Shown here: positions 1 to 9,285 of the stretch, in pieces | Numbering within the stretch: the first letter of the stretch is position 1 | Layout: each line of letters begins with the position of its first letter | Assembly (NCBI GenBank): GCA_023548195.1 | Contig: JAJHZJ010000808.1 | Span: 5,980,889 to 6,044,888 of the forward strand | Direction: 5' to 3' | DNA: 64,000 nucleotides | DNA from: Bettongia penicillata ogilbyi | Lineage: Eukaryota > Chordata > Mammalia > Diprotodontia > Potoroidae | Position numbers and translations under genes: made by a program | Notes under the pieces: generated by a model | What the model was told of the DNA's origin: nothing | Seen by the model: only the letters and a program-made list of their open reading frames with translations | Database searches by the model: none

Positions 1-590
1 TCATTCTAGAAGACATCCCTGCTACTCCTTTCCGCCTCCATGGCTCAGCTACAGTGCTTGAATTTCCATGCTAATGGACCAGTTCTACCTGTCAATGGTG
101 TGTTTTATTTATTTATTTTTTTAGTTGCTCTTTGCTGTGGGTGTCTTCCAAACAACATGTCAATAGGAGAGTACTATTAATTCACCACTCTGAAATGTGA
201 ATTTCAGACTTGTAAGTTTATTGGCAGTCTCCAGCAAATTTTTAGCAGCTTATTAAAGGGATAAGTTTTAAGTATTTTATGACTAAAAGTTAAGTGCCTA
301 GATATGTTAACTACTCTGCCCAGGAAGTCAAAAGTGAAAAAGAATTGCTCTCTTCTTGAAGTTAACATTCCCTGTGAGGAATATAGTATCTAAAAAAATT
401 ACATTTAAATAAAAAAAAGCTAGTTGTGACATTTTATCTTCTGTGGCTACTGTATCAGATGTTTTTGCTTAAATTGTTTGTCACAAGAGAGGGAAATGTT
501 CAATATGGAAGGGGGGATGAAATGATTGTGATGGGAAAAGGCACCAATAAAAACATATTTAAAAAAGGAAAATAAAGATAATTAGAGGAA
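1..590. other. No recognisable feature
   Basis: AT-rich sequence with short A and T runs. I see no repeat head or tail, no coding signal and no RNA gene. Confidence 0.4.
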
Positions 591-591
591 A

Positions 592-1585
592 GAGAGAGTA
601 CTAATAACCAGGGGGACCAGAAAAGGCTTCATAGAGGGAATGGTCCCTGAGTTGAATCTTGAAGGAACTAAGAATTCTAAGAGGTGGAGGGAAGCCAGGA
701 GGAGTGCATTCTGGGAGTGAAGGAATGGCTGGTAGGAAGGTATGCTAAGGGGACATGGAATGCTGATATTGGGGAATAATTTTGTCTGGAATGAAGAGTA
801 TGGGAAGAAATCAATCTGGAAAAGCCAGTGAAGGGTTTAACATTCTAGGTTGAGGAGTTTTTATTTTATCTTAGAGGCAATGGGGAACCACTGGGTATTT
901 TTCAGCATGGAAGTGGTGAGGTCAGATCTGTACTTTTGGAAGATTATTTAAGCAGCTGGGTGGAAGCTGTGTAGGAGAAAGAAAGAGATTGGAAATTGGA
1001 AGTTAAATGAGAAGGCTATAACCATAGAAAATTGAAAATGCCCAACTAGTGTGGTTGTCATGTGAGTGTAGAAAAGGGGACATGACTGTGAGATGCTGTG
1101 GAGGTGGAATTGATAAGACCTGTCAACTGGTTATACAGAGGGTAAGGAAGAAAAATGAGTCACGGATGACTTTAAGGTGGCAAATCTGAATAAATTGGAA
1201 AATGATGGTTCTCTCTACAGAAATAGAGAAGTTTAGAAAAGTGTGAGATTAGGGAAGAAAATAATTCAAATTTAGATTGATTGACCTTTGATGCCAATGG
1301 AGCTTTCAGGTAGCTAAGTCCAGGCAATTAACAATGTGAAAGGAGAATTCAGGAGAGTCAGGGTTGAAAATGTAGATTAGTCATCTGCACTGAATGATCA
1401 CCGAACCCAGGGGAGTGGATGGAATTACCAAGAGATGGAACATTGGAAGAGAAGGAAGTTAAGGTGAGAGCATTGCAGGATGCCCAACAGTTAAAGTGTA
1501 GAGCCCGAGATGGTATGGTCAGATAGATAGAAAGACAAGAAGAGAGTAGTATGAAAGGCAATGAAATAGAAAGGTTCCAAGAGAA
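592..1585 (+). repeat. Old unnamed interspersed repeat, copy 1
   Basis: Old copy of a family also seen at 9425-10420, 21660-22290 and 41025-41330. Shared landmarks are a 'gaaggcttcatag/tgtagg' block, 'agccaggaggag', 'ggcaatggggaaccactgg' (near 880) and a 'gtggtgaggtcagatctg' block (near 913). No coding potential. I recognise the family as recurrent but cannot name it. Edges are approximate. Confidence 0.5.
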
Positions 1586-1774
1586 GTGGGTGTTTCACAG
1601 TGTTAAAACTAAATAGAAATCAGTTTTATGAAAGGGTGACTAAAACTGATAGATGAAGAAAACAGTATATTCGAGACATAATATGTATGAATTTGAACAT
1701 GGCATTTGAAAAAGTATCTCATCATCTTTTTATTTTTAGACAAGATGGAGAAATATAGGTTAAGTGAAGTGAAT

Positions 1775-2027
1775 AAACATTTATTAAGCACAAATTATAT
1801 GCCAGGGACTCTACTAAGTGCTTTTGCATGTCTAACCACATTTGCTCCTCACAACAATCTTGTCAGGTAGGTAATATTATGATTCCCAAATTAAGGAAAC
1901 TGATGGAGACAAAAGTTAAGTGACTTGCATGGGACCACGCAGCTAGTAAGTGTCTGGAGTTGGGTTTGAACTCATGTTCCTGACTCTTGGCCCAGCACTT
2001 TATCCACTGTGCCACCTAGTAACTCAA
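1775..2027 (-). repeat. MIR/THER-type CORE-SINE
   Basis: Minus-oriented copy: 'catttattaagcac', 'ccagggactctactaagtgc', 'aaggaaactgatggag', 'aagtgacttgcatggg', and the tRNA-related head complement 'atccactgtgccacctag' at the right end. It interrupts the CR1-type LINE. Confidence 0.8.
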
Positions 2028-2107
2028 AGTGACAGTATAGGTAAATTTTGAATTGGTTGAGTAAGTACATAAATAGATTGAGGAAACAGGGAGGAAATGT
2101 GATATGC

Positions 2108-2277
2108 ATAGAAAATTGGCTCTGAAATCAGAGGACCTAGATTCGAATGTGAACCCTTATTCTTACCATCTGTATGAATTTGGGCAAGTTATTTAGTCTC
2201 CCTAAGTCTCACTTTCTTCATCTGTAAAATGAGGAGGTGAGATCCCTTCAATCTCTAGATCAATAAGCCTATGAGTG
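2108..2277 (+). repeat. MIR-type SINE
   Basis: Plus-oriented: 'cagaggacctagattcgaat', 'tttgggcaagttatttagtc', 'cttcatctgtaaaatgagga', then a degenerate tail. This is the second SINE splitting the CR1-type LINE. Confidence 0.75.
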
Positions 2278-3284
2278 TCAATTAATGTTATCAACATTAA
2301 CCAGGAGTATAGTCTTTTGTGGAATGATACAAGGCTTTGTCCTCATCCCTGCTCTGCTTAGCATTTTCAAAGTCACCAATGACACAAAGCTGGGAGGAAT
2401 AGTTAATATGCTCAGTGATGGAATTAGGACCTAGAAAGATTCTGACAAGCTGGAATGAGGGGCCAAATCAAACAAGAGGAAATTTAATAGGGATAAATGT
2501 ATAGTAGTTAATGTAATTTAGGTTAAGCATTTTGATTGCACACATATAAGATGGGGGACATGTGGCCATTTTTAATAGTGCATTCACATGTGAAAGATTT
2601 GGGAGTTTTAGCTAAGTGCAGGCTTCTTAAGAAATAACAGAGAGATGTGGATATAAAAAATGCTAATGTATCAACAGAATTATAGTGTGCAGAACGAGGG
2701 AGCCACCATCCTCTGGGACAATCTAAGACCACATCTAGACAATTCTTTTTAATGCTGAGTGCTGAATTTTAAGAAGGACGCTGGCAAGATGTGTGTCCAG
2801 AAGAATCAAACAGAATTATTGGGATACCTGAAAGCAGAGAATCAATTCAAGGATGTGGTAATGTTTAGAGTGAGGAAGAGAACTTGGTGGACATGAGCCC
2901 AAAGAGGAGATTGAGAACAACTGGACAAAGCTAGAGACAGGCAGATTTAGGCTTAATATTTGGAAATGAACAATTAAAGCTGTTCAAAAACAGAATGGAT
3001 TGTTTTTATGAGAAACTGAGTTCCCCATCTTTGAAGACCTTCTAGCTAAGGCTGAAAGACCATTTGTTGAAGATGGAAACAGGATTCATGTTTTGAGTAA
3101 ATGTGATTATGTGACCTCTAAAATCCTTTTAAATCTAAGGAGCACATAATTCTATGATTTGTAAGTTCTTAGTTGACCATTTTTATTCAAATTTTTCTTT
3201 TCTGTTTAGACTTGTAAGACTAGCGTATTTAAGACACATAAAGTAGCATAATTTCATTTACAGCCTTATTTACTTTTAATGTTG

Positions 3285-3425
3285 TTGTGTTCATCCTTTG
3301 TTTTTGAAGAGGTCCATGACATCAAAGAAATGATGACATGACTTGCTCTTGATTTTGTTTTGAGTAAGAGAGGGCTGTGCAAGGTCACCAGCCTCATTTT
3401 CTCTTCCAATATCTCTTTTTAATCT
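3285..3425 (-). repeat. 3' tail of a non-L1 LINE or its SINE
   Basis: Contains the complement of a tail with a 'tgtcat...acctcttcaaaaac' block. Equivalent tails occur at 30540-30605 (plus) and at the end of the decayed LINE at 38470-38520. It therefore looks like a fragment of that LINE or of a SINE sharing its tail. Confidence 0.45.
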
Positions 3426-3429
3426 TTAC

Positions 3430-4095
3430 TTTTAATGAGCATTCACTTGAATTTGTATTTTTTCCTATCTGTAATTTATGTGATTTTTGTCTGGTAGAAC
3501 ATCTGATATCTTGCACATGAATTTTACTGTGGCCTCAAAATTTGCAGTTTTGTGATGTTACTGTAGGCTATGAGACCTGGTACAATGATCACTTGGACAC
3601 TATGATTAAGTTAACATAAAGCCTATTTGAAAGAGATAGCTGGTACTGGCTTGGGAATACATGTAGAATACAGTCTTCCTTGACTCTTGTGAAGACAAAC
3701 TTGAGATCCGAAGGCTGAGGTAACTGTCACCAAACTGGAATTTCATAAAGTCCAAGAAATTAATTAATGCCTTCCTAGGCTCTTGAAGTTTTAAAGGGAG
3801 CACTGAGGCAGGGAAGCTATCACCTGATTAAATTGGTTGGATTTAACCCAGTGTAGTGTGAGGGTTATGCCACATATCCTGGTTCTGTGTGCAAATTCCT
3901 AACTGCCTACCACAGATACTTATAAGTTATTTTGCTCATAAGATGTTATGTGACCATCCTTAGCAACCAAGAAGTTTAAGGCATTCAGAGTTCCCTAGAT
4001 TCTAACCATATAATTGTGAAAGTTCATTTAGTGCTTGTAATTGGGTTTCTAAACAGATATACAAGGAAATCTAAACTTTATGGGCCTGGTCAGTG
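3430..4095. other. No clear feature
   Basis: Low-complexity-free AT-rich sequence. No SINE or LINE landmarks, and no open frame beyond 65 codons. Confidence 0.35.
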
Positions 4096-4099
4096 AATT

Positions 4100-4377
4100 C
4101 AAAGTAGTCTATTGGATTCCTTTGCAAGAAGTGTTTGCCAGAGCAGTACCAGATCCTAAACAATATTATATGGCTGTAATTATCAAAACTATGTGGTACT
4201 AAGAAATGGAAAGTAGGGCAGTGAAACAGAGTAGACATACAATTTACAGCAGCAAATTAATATAATAACTTTGTATTTGACAAGTGTTAAGACTTAAGTT
4301 TTGGGGATAAGAATTGATTATTTGGTAAACATTATTGAGAAAACTAGAAAGCAGTCTGCCAGAAACTGGGCATAGAC
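4100..4377 (+). pseudogene. L1 ORF2 fragment (left half of the ERV target)
   Basis: Decayed L1 ORF2 coding sequence downstream of the RT domain. Blocks at 'gcagtaccagatcctaaaca', 'tatcaaaactatgtggtact', 'tacagcagcaaatta' and 'cagtctgccagaaactggg' match the usual L1 order. The frame is broken. The L1 resumes at 9012 without a gap once the ERV and one copy of ATAGAC are removed, which defines the pre-insertion site exactly. Confidence 0.8.
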
Positions 4378-4430
4378 TGTAGAGGGCCAGTACTGATGGA
4401 GTCCGGAATGTGAGGTACTGTCTAGGTTTT

Positions 4431-5464
4431 TTTTTTTTTTCCTATTTATTTATTTAACTTTTACATTCATTTTCACAAAATTTTGGGTTCCAAATTTTCT
4501 CCCCTTTTATCCCCTCCCCCACCCCAATACCCCAAGCAATCTAATTTTCCCTATCTCCAATCTGCCCTCTCTTCTGTCATCCCTCCCTTCTCTTGTCTCC
4601 ATTTTCTCTTTTCTCCTGTAGGGCCAGATGACTTTCTATTCCTCATTAACTGTATGTCTTCTTTCCTAGTAGCAACAACAATACTCAACAGTTGTTCCTA
4701 AAACTTTGAGCTCCAAATTCTCCCCATCCCTCCCTCCCCACCCATTCCCTTTGGGAAGGCAGGCAATTCAATATAGGCCATATCTGTGTAGTTTTGCAAA
4801 TGACTTCCATGATAGTCGTGTTGTGTAAGACTAACTGAATTACCCTCCATCCTATCCTGCCCCTCATTGTTTCTCTTCTATCTTTTGATCCTGTCCCTCC
4901 CCAAGTGTTGACTTCAAATTGCTCCCTCCTCCCTTTGCCCTCCCTTCCATCATCCCCCCCCTTGCTTATCTCCTTCTCCCCCACTTTCCTATACTGTAAG
5001 GTAGGTTTTCATACCAAAATGAGTGTGCATTTTATTCCTTCCTTTAGTCAAATGTGATGAGGGTAAACTAATTGTTTTTTGGGTTTTTTTTTCTCAGCTC
5101 TCCTCTTTTTCCCTCCACTAAAAAGTCTCCTACTTGCCTCTTAAATGACATATAATTACCCATTCAATTTCACCCTCTTTCCTCCCACTACATTTCTCTC
5201 TCACCATTTACCTTAATTTCTCTTAAGATATGGTCCCATCCTATTCAATTCACTCTGTGCTCTCTGTCTCTGTATGTGTGGGCATGTGTGTATGTGTGTG
5301 TTCGTGCATGTGTGTACATGTGTGTGTGTGGTCCCACCAACTACCCAGATACTGAAAAGTTTTAAGAGTTACAAATATTGTCTTTCCATGTAGGAATGTA
5401 AACAGTTCACTTCTGGTAAGTCCCTTATGACTTTTCTTTGCTGTTTACTTTTTCATGCTTCTTC
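4431..5464 (-). other. HAL1 copy A 3' UTR
   Basis: About 1 kb, purine-rich in element orientation, running from the ORF1 stop to the tail. It holds a CA/TG-rich patch (plus strand 5270-5330), several GGGAGG-type runs, and two spaced copies of a terminal module recognisable as 'gggagaatttggagctcaaa' (near 4706-4730) and 'ggagaaaatttggaaccca' (near 4485-4503). Copies B and C share the layout. Open frames on either strand here are by-products of the purine/pyrimidine bias. Confidence 0.7.
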
Positions 5465-6553
5465 TCATTCTTGTGTCTGAAAGTCAAATTTTCTTTTCAG
5501 CTCTGGTCTTTTCATCAAGAATGATTGAAAGTCCTCTGTTTCTTTGAAAGACCATATTTTCCCCTGAAGTATTATACTCAGTTTAGCTGGGTAGGTGATT
5601 CTTGGTTTGAGTCCTAGTTCCTTTGACTTCTGGAATATCCTGTTCCATGCCCTTCGATCCCTTAATGTAGAAGCTGCTAGATCTTGAGTTATCCTGATTG
5701 TATTTCCACAATACTGGAATTGTTTCTTTCTAGCTGCTTGCAAGATTTTCTCCTTGACCTGGGAGTTCTGGAATTTGGCCACAATGTTCCTAGGAGTTTC
5801 TCTTTTTGGATCTCTTTCAGGTGGTAATCGATGGATTCTTTCAATACTTATTTTGCCCTCTGGTTCTAGAATGTCAGGGCAGTTTTCCTTGATAATTTCA
5901 TGGAAGATGATATCTAGGCTCTTTTTTTGATCATGACTTTTAGATAGTCCCATAATTTTTAAATTGTCTCTCCTGGATCTATTTTCCACGTCAGTTGTTT
6001 TTCCCATGAGATATTTCACATTCTCTTCCATTTTTTCATTCTTTTGTTTGGTGATTTCTTGGTTTCTCACAAAGTCATTAGACTCCATCTGTTCCATTCT
6101 AATTTTGAGAGAACTATTATCTTCAGTGAGCTTTTGAACCTCTTTTTCCATTTGGCTCATTCTGCTTTTGAAAGCATTCTTCTCCTCATTGGCTTTTTGA
6201 ACCTCTTTTGCCAATTGAGTGAGCCTATTCTTCAAGGTGTTATTTTCTTCAGCATTTTTTTGGGTCTCCTTTACCAAGGTATTGACCCGTTTTTCATACT
6301 TTTCTTGCATCTCTCTCATTTCTCTTCCCAGTTTTTCCTCCACCTGTCTAACTTGCTTTTCAAAATCCTTTTTGAGCTCTTCCAAGGCCTGAGCCCACCC
6401 GACATCCCCCTGGGATACTGAGGCCCCGCCCTCCACGTCTTTCCCTGATGGCAAGAATATGTCCTCGTCTTCGTCAGACCCGAAAGTTGGGATCATTTGC
6501 ATTTGTTGGAAAAAACTCTCTATAGTCTTATTTTTCTTCCCTTTTCTAGGCAT
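5465..6553 (-). CDS. ORF1: L1-type ORF1 protein (ORF1p), intact, HAL1 copy A
   Basis: Intact 362-codon ORF starting at an ATG directly after the 5' UTR. Family role: ORF1p is a trimeric RNA-binding protein and nucleic-acid chaperone that coats element RNA in a cytoplasmic RNP. Visible parts: basic N-terminus (residues 2-9); a PIP-box-like N-K-T-I-E-S-F-F (8-15); an acidic SDEDED stretch (26-31), a possible CK2 site; a long heptad coiled coil (about 54-185); an RRM region opening with NRSRRDNLKIMGL (191-203); and a C-terminal domain with RITQDLAASTLRDRRAW (287-303) and RITYPAKLSI (318-327), matching conserved L1 ORF1 positions. Length is near the usual 340-370. It is about 92% identical by eye to the copy C protein, with three short indels. 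Expression is unknown. Confidence 0.9.
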   Translation of the reverse strand: MPRKGKKNKTIESFFQQMQMIPTFGSDEDEDIFLPSGKDVEGGASVSQGDVGWAQALEELKKDFEKQVRQVEEKLGREMREMQEKYEKRVNTLVKETQKNAEENNTLKNRLTQLAKEVQKANEEKNAFKSRMSQMEKEVQKLTEDNSSLKIRMEQMESNDFVRNQEITKQKNEKMEENVKYLMGKTTDVENRSRRDNLKIMGLSKSHDQKKSLDIIFHEIIKENCPDILEPEGKISIERIHRLPPERDPKRETPRNIVAKFQNSQVKEKILQAARKKQFQYCGNTIRITQDLAASTLRDRRAWNRIFQKSKELGLKPRITYPAKLSIILQGKIWSFKETEDFQSFLMKRPELKRKFDFQTQE

Positions 6554-7298
6554 TTTCCCAGCCAGTTACTTGACTTCTGAGATTCCTGTCCACCGCCCAG
6601 CTAGTGCTTGGGGTCTGAGATTCAAATGGGCTTTCCGCGCCGCCCGGCTGCTAATCAATGTGAGCTTTAGTTCTGGTGCTGGGGTGGGGGCAGGGCCGCC
6701 TCCCAGGCTCAGCTCCCTCAGGGGCTTTATGCAGAGGCCTTCAATAATGGACCAGGGTGGGGCAGGGCCGTCTCCCAGGCTCAGCTCCCTCAGGTTGTTT
6801 ATGCAGAGACTTTCAGTAATGAAGATCCTGCCTGCTGCTGGGGGAGTGCCAGGCTGCAGCTGCCGCTGCCTCCACCCGCTGCCTCTGCCGCAGCCCCTGC
6901 CTCTGCCAGCACTGCTTCCTCCCGAGGGGGCCCGAGTCACGGAGACACTCCGCTCCCCTCCTCCGGCCCAGCTGTCTCTCTCATTGACCTGTAGCTTCTG
7001 TGGGCGGAGGGACTTTCCCGGCTGCTGGAGCTTCCATCCCTGAAGCCTGCTCGGGTCAGCTTCTCTGGGACTGCGACCAGGGCAGCGCTGGGGTGGGGTC
7101 TGCTTTCCGGGTCGCGACAGACCCTGGGGACGGCTCTCCAGGGCTCTCTAGAACGGAGATCTCTTCCACTCTGTTTCTGTACACCTTTCAGTGATCCAGA
7201 AGTTATGGGGATCTCTTTTTACATTAATTCTATGGGCTGTGGGTTCGGAGCTCATAAACGTGCGTCCTTCTACTCTGCCATCTTGGCTCCGCCCCCCC
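6554..7298 (-). promoter_or_regulatory. HAL1 copy A 5' UTR, presumed internal promoter
   Basis: GC- and CpG-rich 745 bp, the richest in the window together with its homologue in copy C. In element orientation it starts with a run of G, then GGAGCCAAGATGGC (YY1-type core, plus-strand complement near 7277-7290), as at the 5' end of human L1, where YY1 directs the start site. Promoter activity is inferred from this placement. It contains a 72-bp tandem duplication that copy C lacks. Confidence 0.65.
6683..6821 (-). repeat. Two 72-bp tandem units in the HAL1-A 5' UTR
   Basis: Two imperfect units, about 6683-6750 and 6755-6821, offset by 72 bp ('cagggccg' at 6691 and 6763). Each carries 'tcccaggctcagctccctca' and 'tttatgcagag'. 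Copy C has one unit (60945-61010). This is reminiscent of the promoter monomers of mouse L1. Confidence 0.75.
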
Positions 7299-7641
7299 GT
7301 CTAGGTTTTACTTGAGACTTGTGCTAGCATTAGGGCTGACATGTTCAGAATTGGCTCACCATCCCACTCCTGATGTGCAAGGATAAGAATGTCCTGACCC
7401 TGACTGTGTGCCCTGAGGTTGTTACACAGAAGGAACTAAGATAAGGAAGTAAAAGAAGTAAGCTAAAAATGTTCTCATGGCAATAAACCTGCTTGCTTGC
7501 CTGTAAGAGACTATTTAAACCTTGACCCTCAGATCAATAAACTAGTCATGTGCAGATTGTACAGGCTCACCTAGCCCCCATTGTTGTTGTCTCTTTATTT
7601 TCAATCACTGTTGCACCTCTGATCAGCCAGTTGCTGGCAAT

Positions 7642-7659
7642 TGGCACCCAAACAGGGAC
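7642..7659 (+). promoter_or_regulatory. Retroviral primer-binding site, tRNA-Lys3-like
   Basis: TGGCACCCAAACAGGGAC, two bases after the 5' LTR. It differs from the canonical Lys3 site at two positions, both explicable as CpG decay. It supports class II (betaretrovirus-like) membership. Confidence 0.85.
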
Positions 7660-7857
7660 CTGATGAACAGGGAAAGAAGTGAAAGTGGAGCAGCGGCCCG
7701 ATGAATCGTGTACACAGAATTTGGAAAATCCAGGGAATTTTGGTTAATAACTAGACTCTCTGGGAATGTTACTTTCCTATCATGGTCTTTAAAACCGTAA
7801 AGACCTTTATCTCTTACCCCAAAAGGTCTTGGATCCCATCTGTTTAAAGGGGGTGGA

Positions 7858-8108
7858 TGATGGAGTGCTTGGGTTGTTTATGTGCATGTACTTGGGCCCC
7901 AATTCTAAAATTGCATTTCTCTTTAAAAATCACATTTCTCCCTAGCCTCAAGATACTATCTCAGGCAGTTTCTCCCTCAAGGACACAGCCTGACCTAGAA
8001 ATAACTGTTATCTCCCTTCTTCCTATAGTAATCAGCTGCACCTAAAGAACTCATAGTTTGAATCAGCTATGTCCTGAACTGTATACTGGATCATAATGAT
8101 ATTTACTA
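7858..8108 (+). repeat. LTR 5' fragment shared with the solo LTR at 47459
   Basis: About 250 bp, starting TGATGGAGTGCTTGGG, that aligns with the first 250 bp of the solo LTR at 47459-48221 (shared blocks 'cacatttctccctag', 'aaggacacagcctg', 'cagctgcacct'), roughly 78% identical by eye. It lies in the internal region of the class II-like ERV, after the leader and before the env remnant, where no LTR belongs. It indicates insertion plus deletion, or recombination. Confidence 0.7.
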
Positions 8109-8342
8109 TAAATTGTATAAATTGTACTTTATCTTGATGTATCAGTCCTCAATCAAACCCACTTCTAATGATTGTACAACAACCCACACTTGCTATGTGT
8201 CCTGTTAAGGTAAATCACACTTGGTATCAAACTCAAAGGGAGCAAACATTGGATCTGCTCCAAGCTAAAATCAAAAAACAACAAGGGGGGGGCAACGAAA
8301 AAATAAATCTGTGGCAACAATTATTCTTGGCATAGTCATCAC

Positions 8343-8669
8343 ATGACATGGCAAATTGGAGAATTGGAGCTTATTACAGATGATATTGCTAAAAGTCATA
8401 TTCAGGAAATTGATCCACAAGAAATTGTTAATTCAATAGTGAATTTTGTAAAAAGTCTTAATCCCATGCAGAACATTGAAGCTCTTCTATTCCACTTTGT
8501 TCCTGTAGTGGTTACCATATGCCTCCTGGTTGTGATTATCCCCTGCCTTGTACATATGGGGATGCATGACCTTGTCAAGATTGGCACAGACCTACATAGT
8601 CTAAAATTAATTGCAAAGAAAAAAAGGGGGAGATGTAGAGGGCCAGCACTGATGGAGTCCTTAATGTAA
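8343..8669 (+). pseudogene. env: Retroviral env transmembrane C-terminal remnant
   Basis: Short frame of 108 codons at the place where a betaretroviral env ends: it runs across the polypurine tract into the first bases of the 3' LTR. Visible parts are a polar stretch, one hydrophobic membrane-spanning segment (about residues 50-68, rich in V, I and L), and a cytoplasmic tail ending in a basic KKKRGR stretch encoded by the polypurine tract. The last residues are LTR-encoded. The surface subunit, fusion peptide and most of the ectodomain are absent, and a stop lies just upstream in the same frame. Non-functional. The env call rests on position and membrane segment, since I recognise no diagnostic motif. 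Confidence 0.6.
8615..8633 (+). promoter_or_regulatory. Polypurine tract of the ERV
   Basis: AAAGAAAAAAAGGGGGAGA, directly before the TG that opens the 3' LTR. It primes plus-strand DNA synthesis in retroviruses. Confidence 0.85.
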
Positions 8670-9011
8670 GGTACTGTGCAGGTTTTATTTGAAACTTGTA
8701 CTAGGGTTGACGTTCTTAGGATAATTGGCTCACCATCCCACTCCTGATATGCAAGGAGGAGAACGTTCTTACCCTGGCTGTGTACCCAGAGGTTGTTACT
8801 CAGGAGGAACTAAAATAAGGAAGTAAAAGAAGTAAGCTAAAATGTTCTCATGAGAAGAACCCTGCTTGCTTGCCTGTAAAAGACTGTATAAACCTTGACC
8901 CTCAGATCAATAAACTAGTCATGTACAGACTGTACAGGCTCGCCTAGCCCCACCACTGCTATCTCTTTCTTTTCAATCACCGCCGTACTTCTGATCAGCC
9001 AGTTGCTGGTA
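8634..9011 (+). repeat. ERV 3' LTR
   Basis: 378-bp LTR from TGTAGAGGGCC to GCTGGTA (end degenerate from CA). TATA-like GTATAAA at 8886-8892 and AATAAA at about 8909-8914 mark the promoter and polyadenylation region. The 6-bp duplication follows at 9012-9017. Confidence 0.85.
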
Positions 9012-9285
9012 ATAGACCAATATCTTACATCATTTACCAGAATTAAATGCAAATGGATACATGACTTAGATATAATGATAGATATTACAAGAAAATTTGA
9101 AGAACCCAGAATACATTACCCATTAGACTTAGATAAGTGATTAGATAAATGAACAATATATGAGAGCAGTATAAGGTGTACAATGGATAATTTTGATTAC
9201 ATTAAATTTAAAAAGTGTTTGTAAAAATAAAACAAATGTAGCCAAAATTAAGAGGAAAGCAGAAAATTGGGATTCTTTTTTTATT
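9012..9285 (+). pseudogene. L1 ORF2 fragment (right half of the ERV target)
   Basis: Continues the 4100-4377 L1: 'caatatcttacatcatttac', 'ggatacatgacttagatata', 'ttttgattacattaaattta' and 'gccaaaattaagaggaaagc' follow the usual order of the L1 ORF2 C-terminal region. Truncated near 9285. Confidence 0.75.

Larger units (their letters stand above)
1590..3150 (+). mobile_element. CR1/L3-type LINE, decayed, split by two MIRs
   Basis: Segments 1590-1774, 2028-2107 and 2278-3150 read in order as one CR1-like LINE. The first has a 'catttgaaaaagtatctca' block followed by 'gacaagatggag'. The last has 'tgacacaaagctgggagga' (2380-2398), 'gaaatttaatagggataaat', then the 3' part with 'gttccccatctttgaagacc'. 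The frame is broken throughout. Related 3' fragments lie at 23695, 26680, 34075, 36720 and 44595. No TSD was found because the element is old. Confidence 0.65.
4431..7298 (-). mobile_element. HAL1 copy A: ORF1-only L1-like retrotransposon, full length
   Basis: A complete 2.87-kb element on the minus strand. From its 5' end (7298) it has a G-rich start with a YY1-like motif, a GC-rich 5' UTR of 745 bp, an intact ORF1 (6553 down to 5465), about 1.03 kb of 3' UTR and a poly(A) tail read as poly(T) at 4431-4440. Target-site duplication GTCTAGGTTTT flanks it. In element orientation the nick is GT/AAAACC, close to the L1 endonuclease preference TT/AAAA. No ORF2, endonuclease or reverse transcriptase remnant lies between the ORF1 stop and the tail. 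This is the half-L1 architecture, so mobilisation must have used an enzyme in trans. Confidence 0.85.
4378..7639 (+). repeat. ERV 5' LTR, interrupted by HAL1 copy A
   Basis: The LTR is in two parts, 4378-4430 and 7310-7639 (about 383 bp together). It begins TGTAGAGGGCC and ends GCTGGCA, and aligns along its length with the 3' LTR at 8634-9011. The HAL1 insertion duplicated GTCTAGGTTTT (4420-4430 and 7299-7309). The right part keeps 'gatcaataaactagtcatg' as the polyadenylation-signal region. Confidence 0.85.
4378..9011 (+). mobile_element. Defective class II-like endogenous retrovirus
   Basis: Old provirus with two LTRs (about 380 bp each), a primer-binding site, a polypurine tract and a short env remnant. 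It is flanked by a 6-bp duplication ATAGAC at 4372-4377 and 9012-9017, which is typical of betaretrovirus-like (class II) integration. The PBS resembles tRNA-Lys3 complement, in agreement. Gag, protease, polymerase and most of env are missing: only about 1 kb separates the PBS from the 3' LTR. HAL1 copy A sits inside the 5' LTR. It integrated into an L1 ORF2. It cannot encode particles. Confidence 0.85.

Noticed and set aside
4483..4984. Open frames in the HAL1-A 3' UTR (also 58914-59306 in copy C)
   Set aside because: Purine/pyrimidine-biased non-coding sequence without stops on one strand; no domain.
6566..6940. Sense-strand upstream ORF in the HAL1 5' UTR, conserved in copy C (60880-61122)
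   Set aside because: Both frames begin with GTG, not ATG, and the nearest upstream ATG (6993-6995, minus) is out of frame and stops quickly. The 72-bp duplication is in frame only because 72 is a multiple of three. GC-rich sequence explains the openness.
4431..7298. Copy A as an ordinary L1 with an internal deletion of ORF2
   Set aside because: Copies B and C have the same structure and 3' UTR layout, so ORF2 absence is a property of the family.
8343..8669. Functional or domesticated env (syncytin-like) gene
   Set aside because: Only the C-terminal membrane region is present, without surface subunit, cleavage site or fusion peptide, and the frame runs into the LTR.
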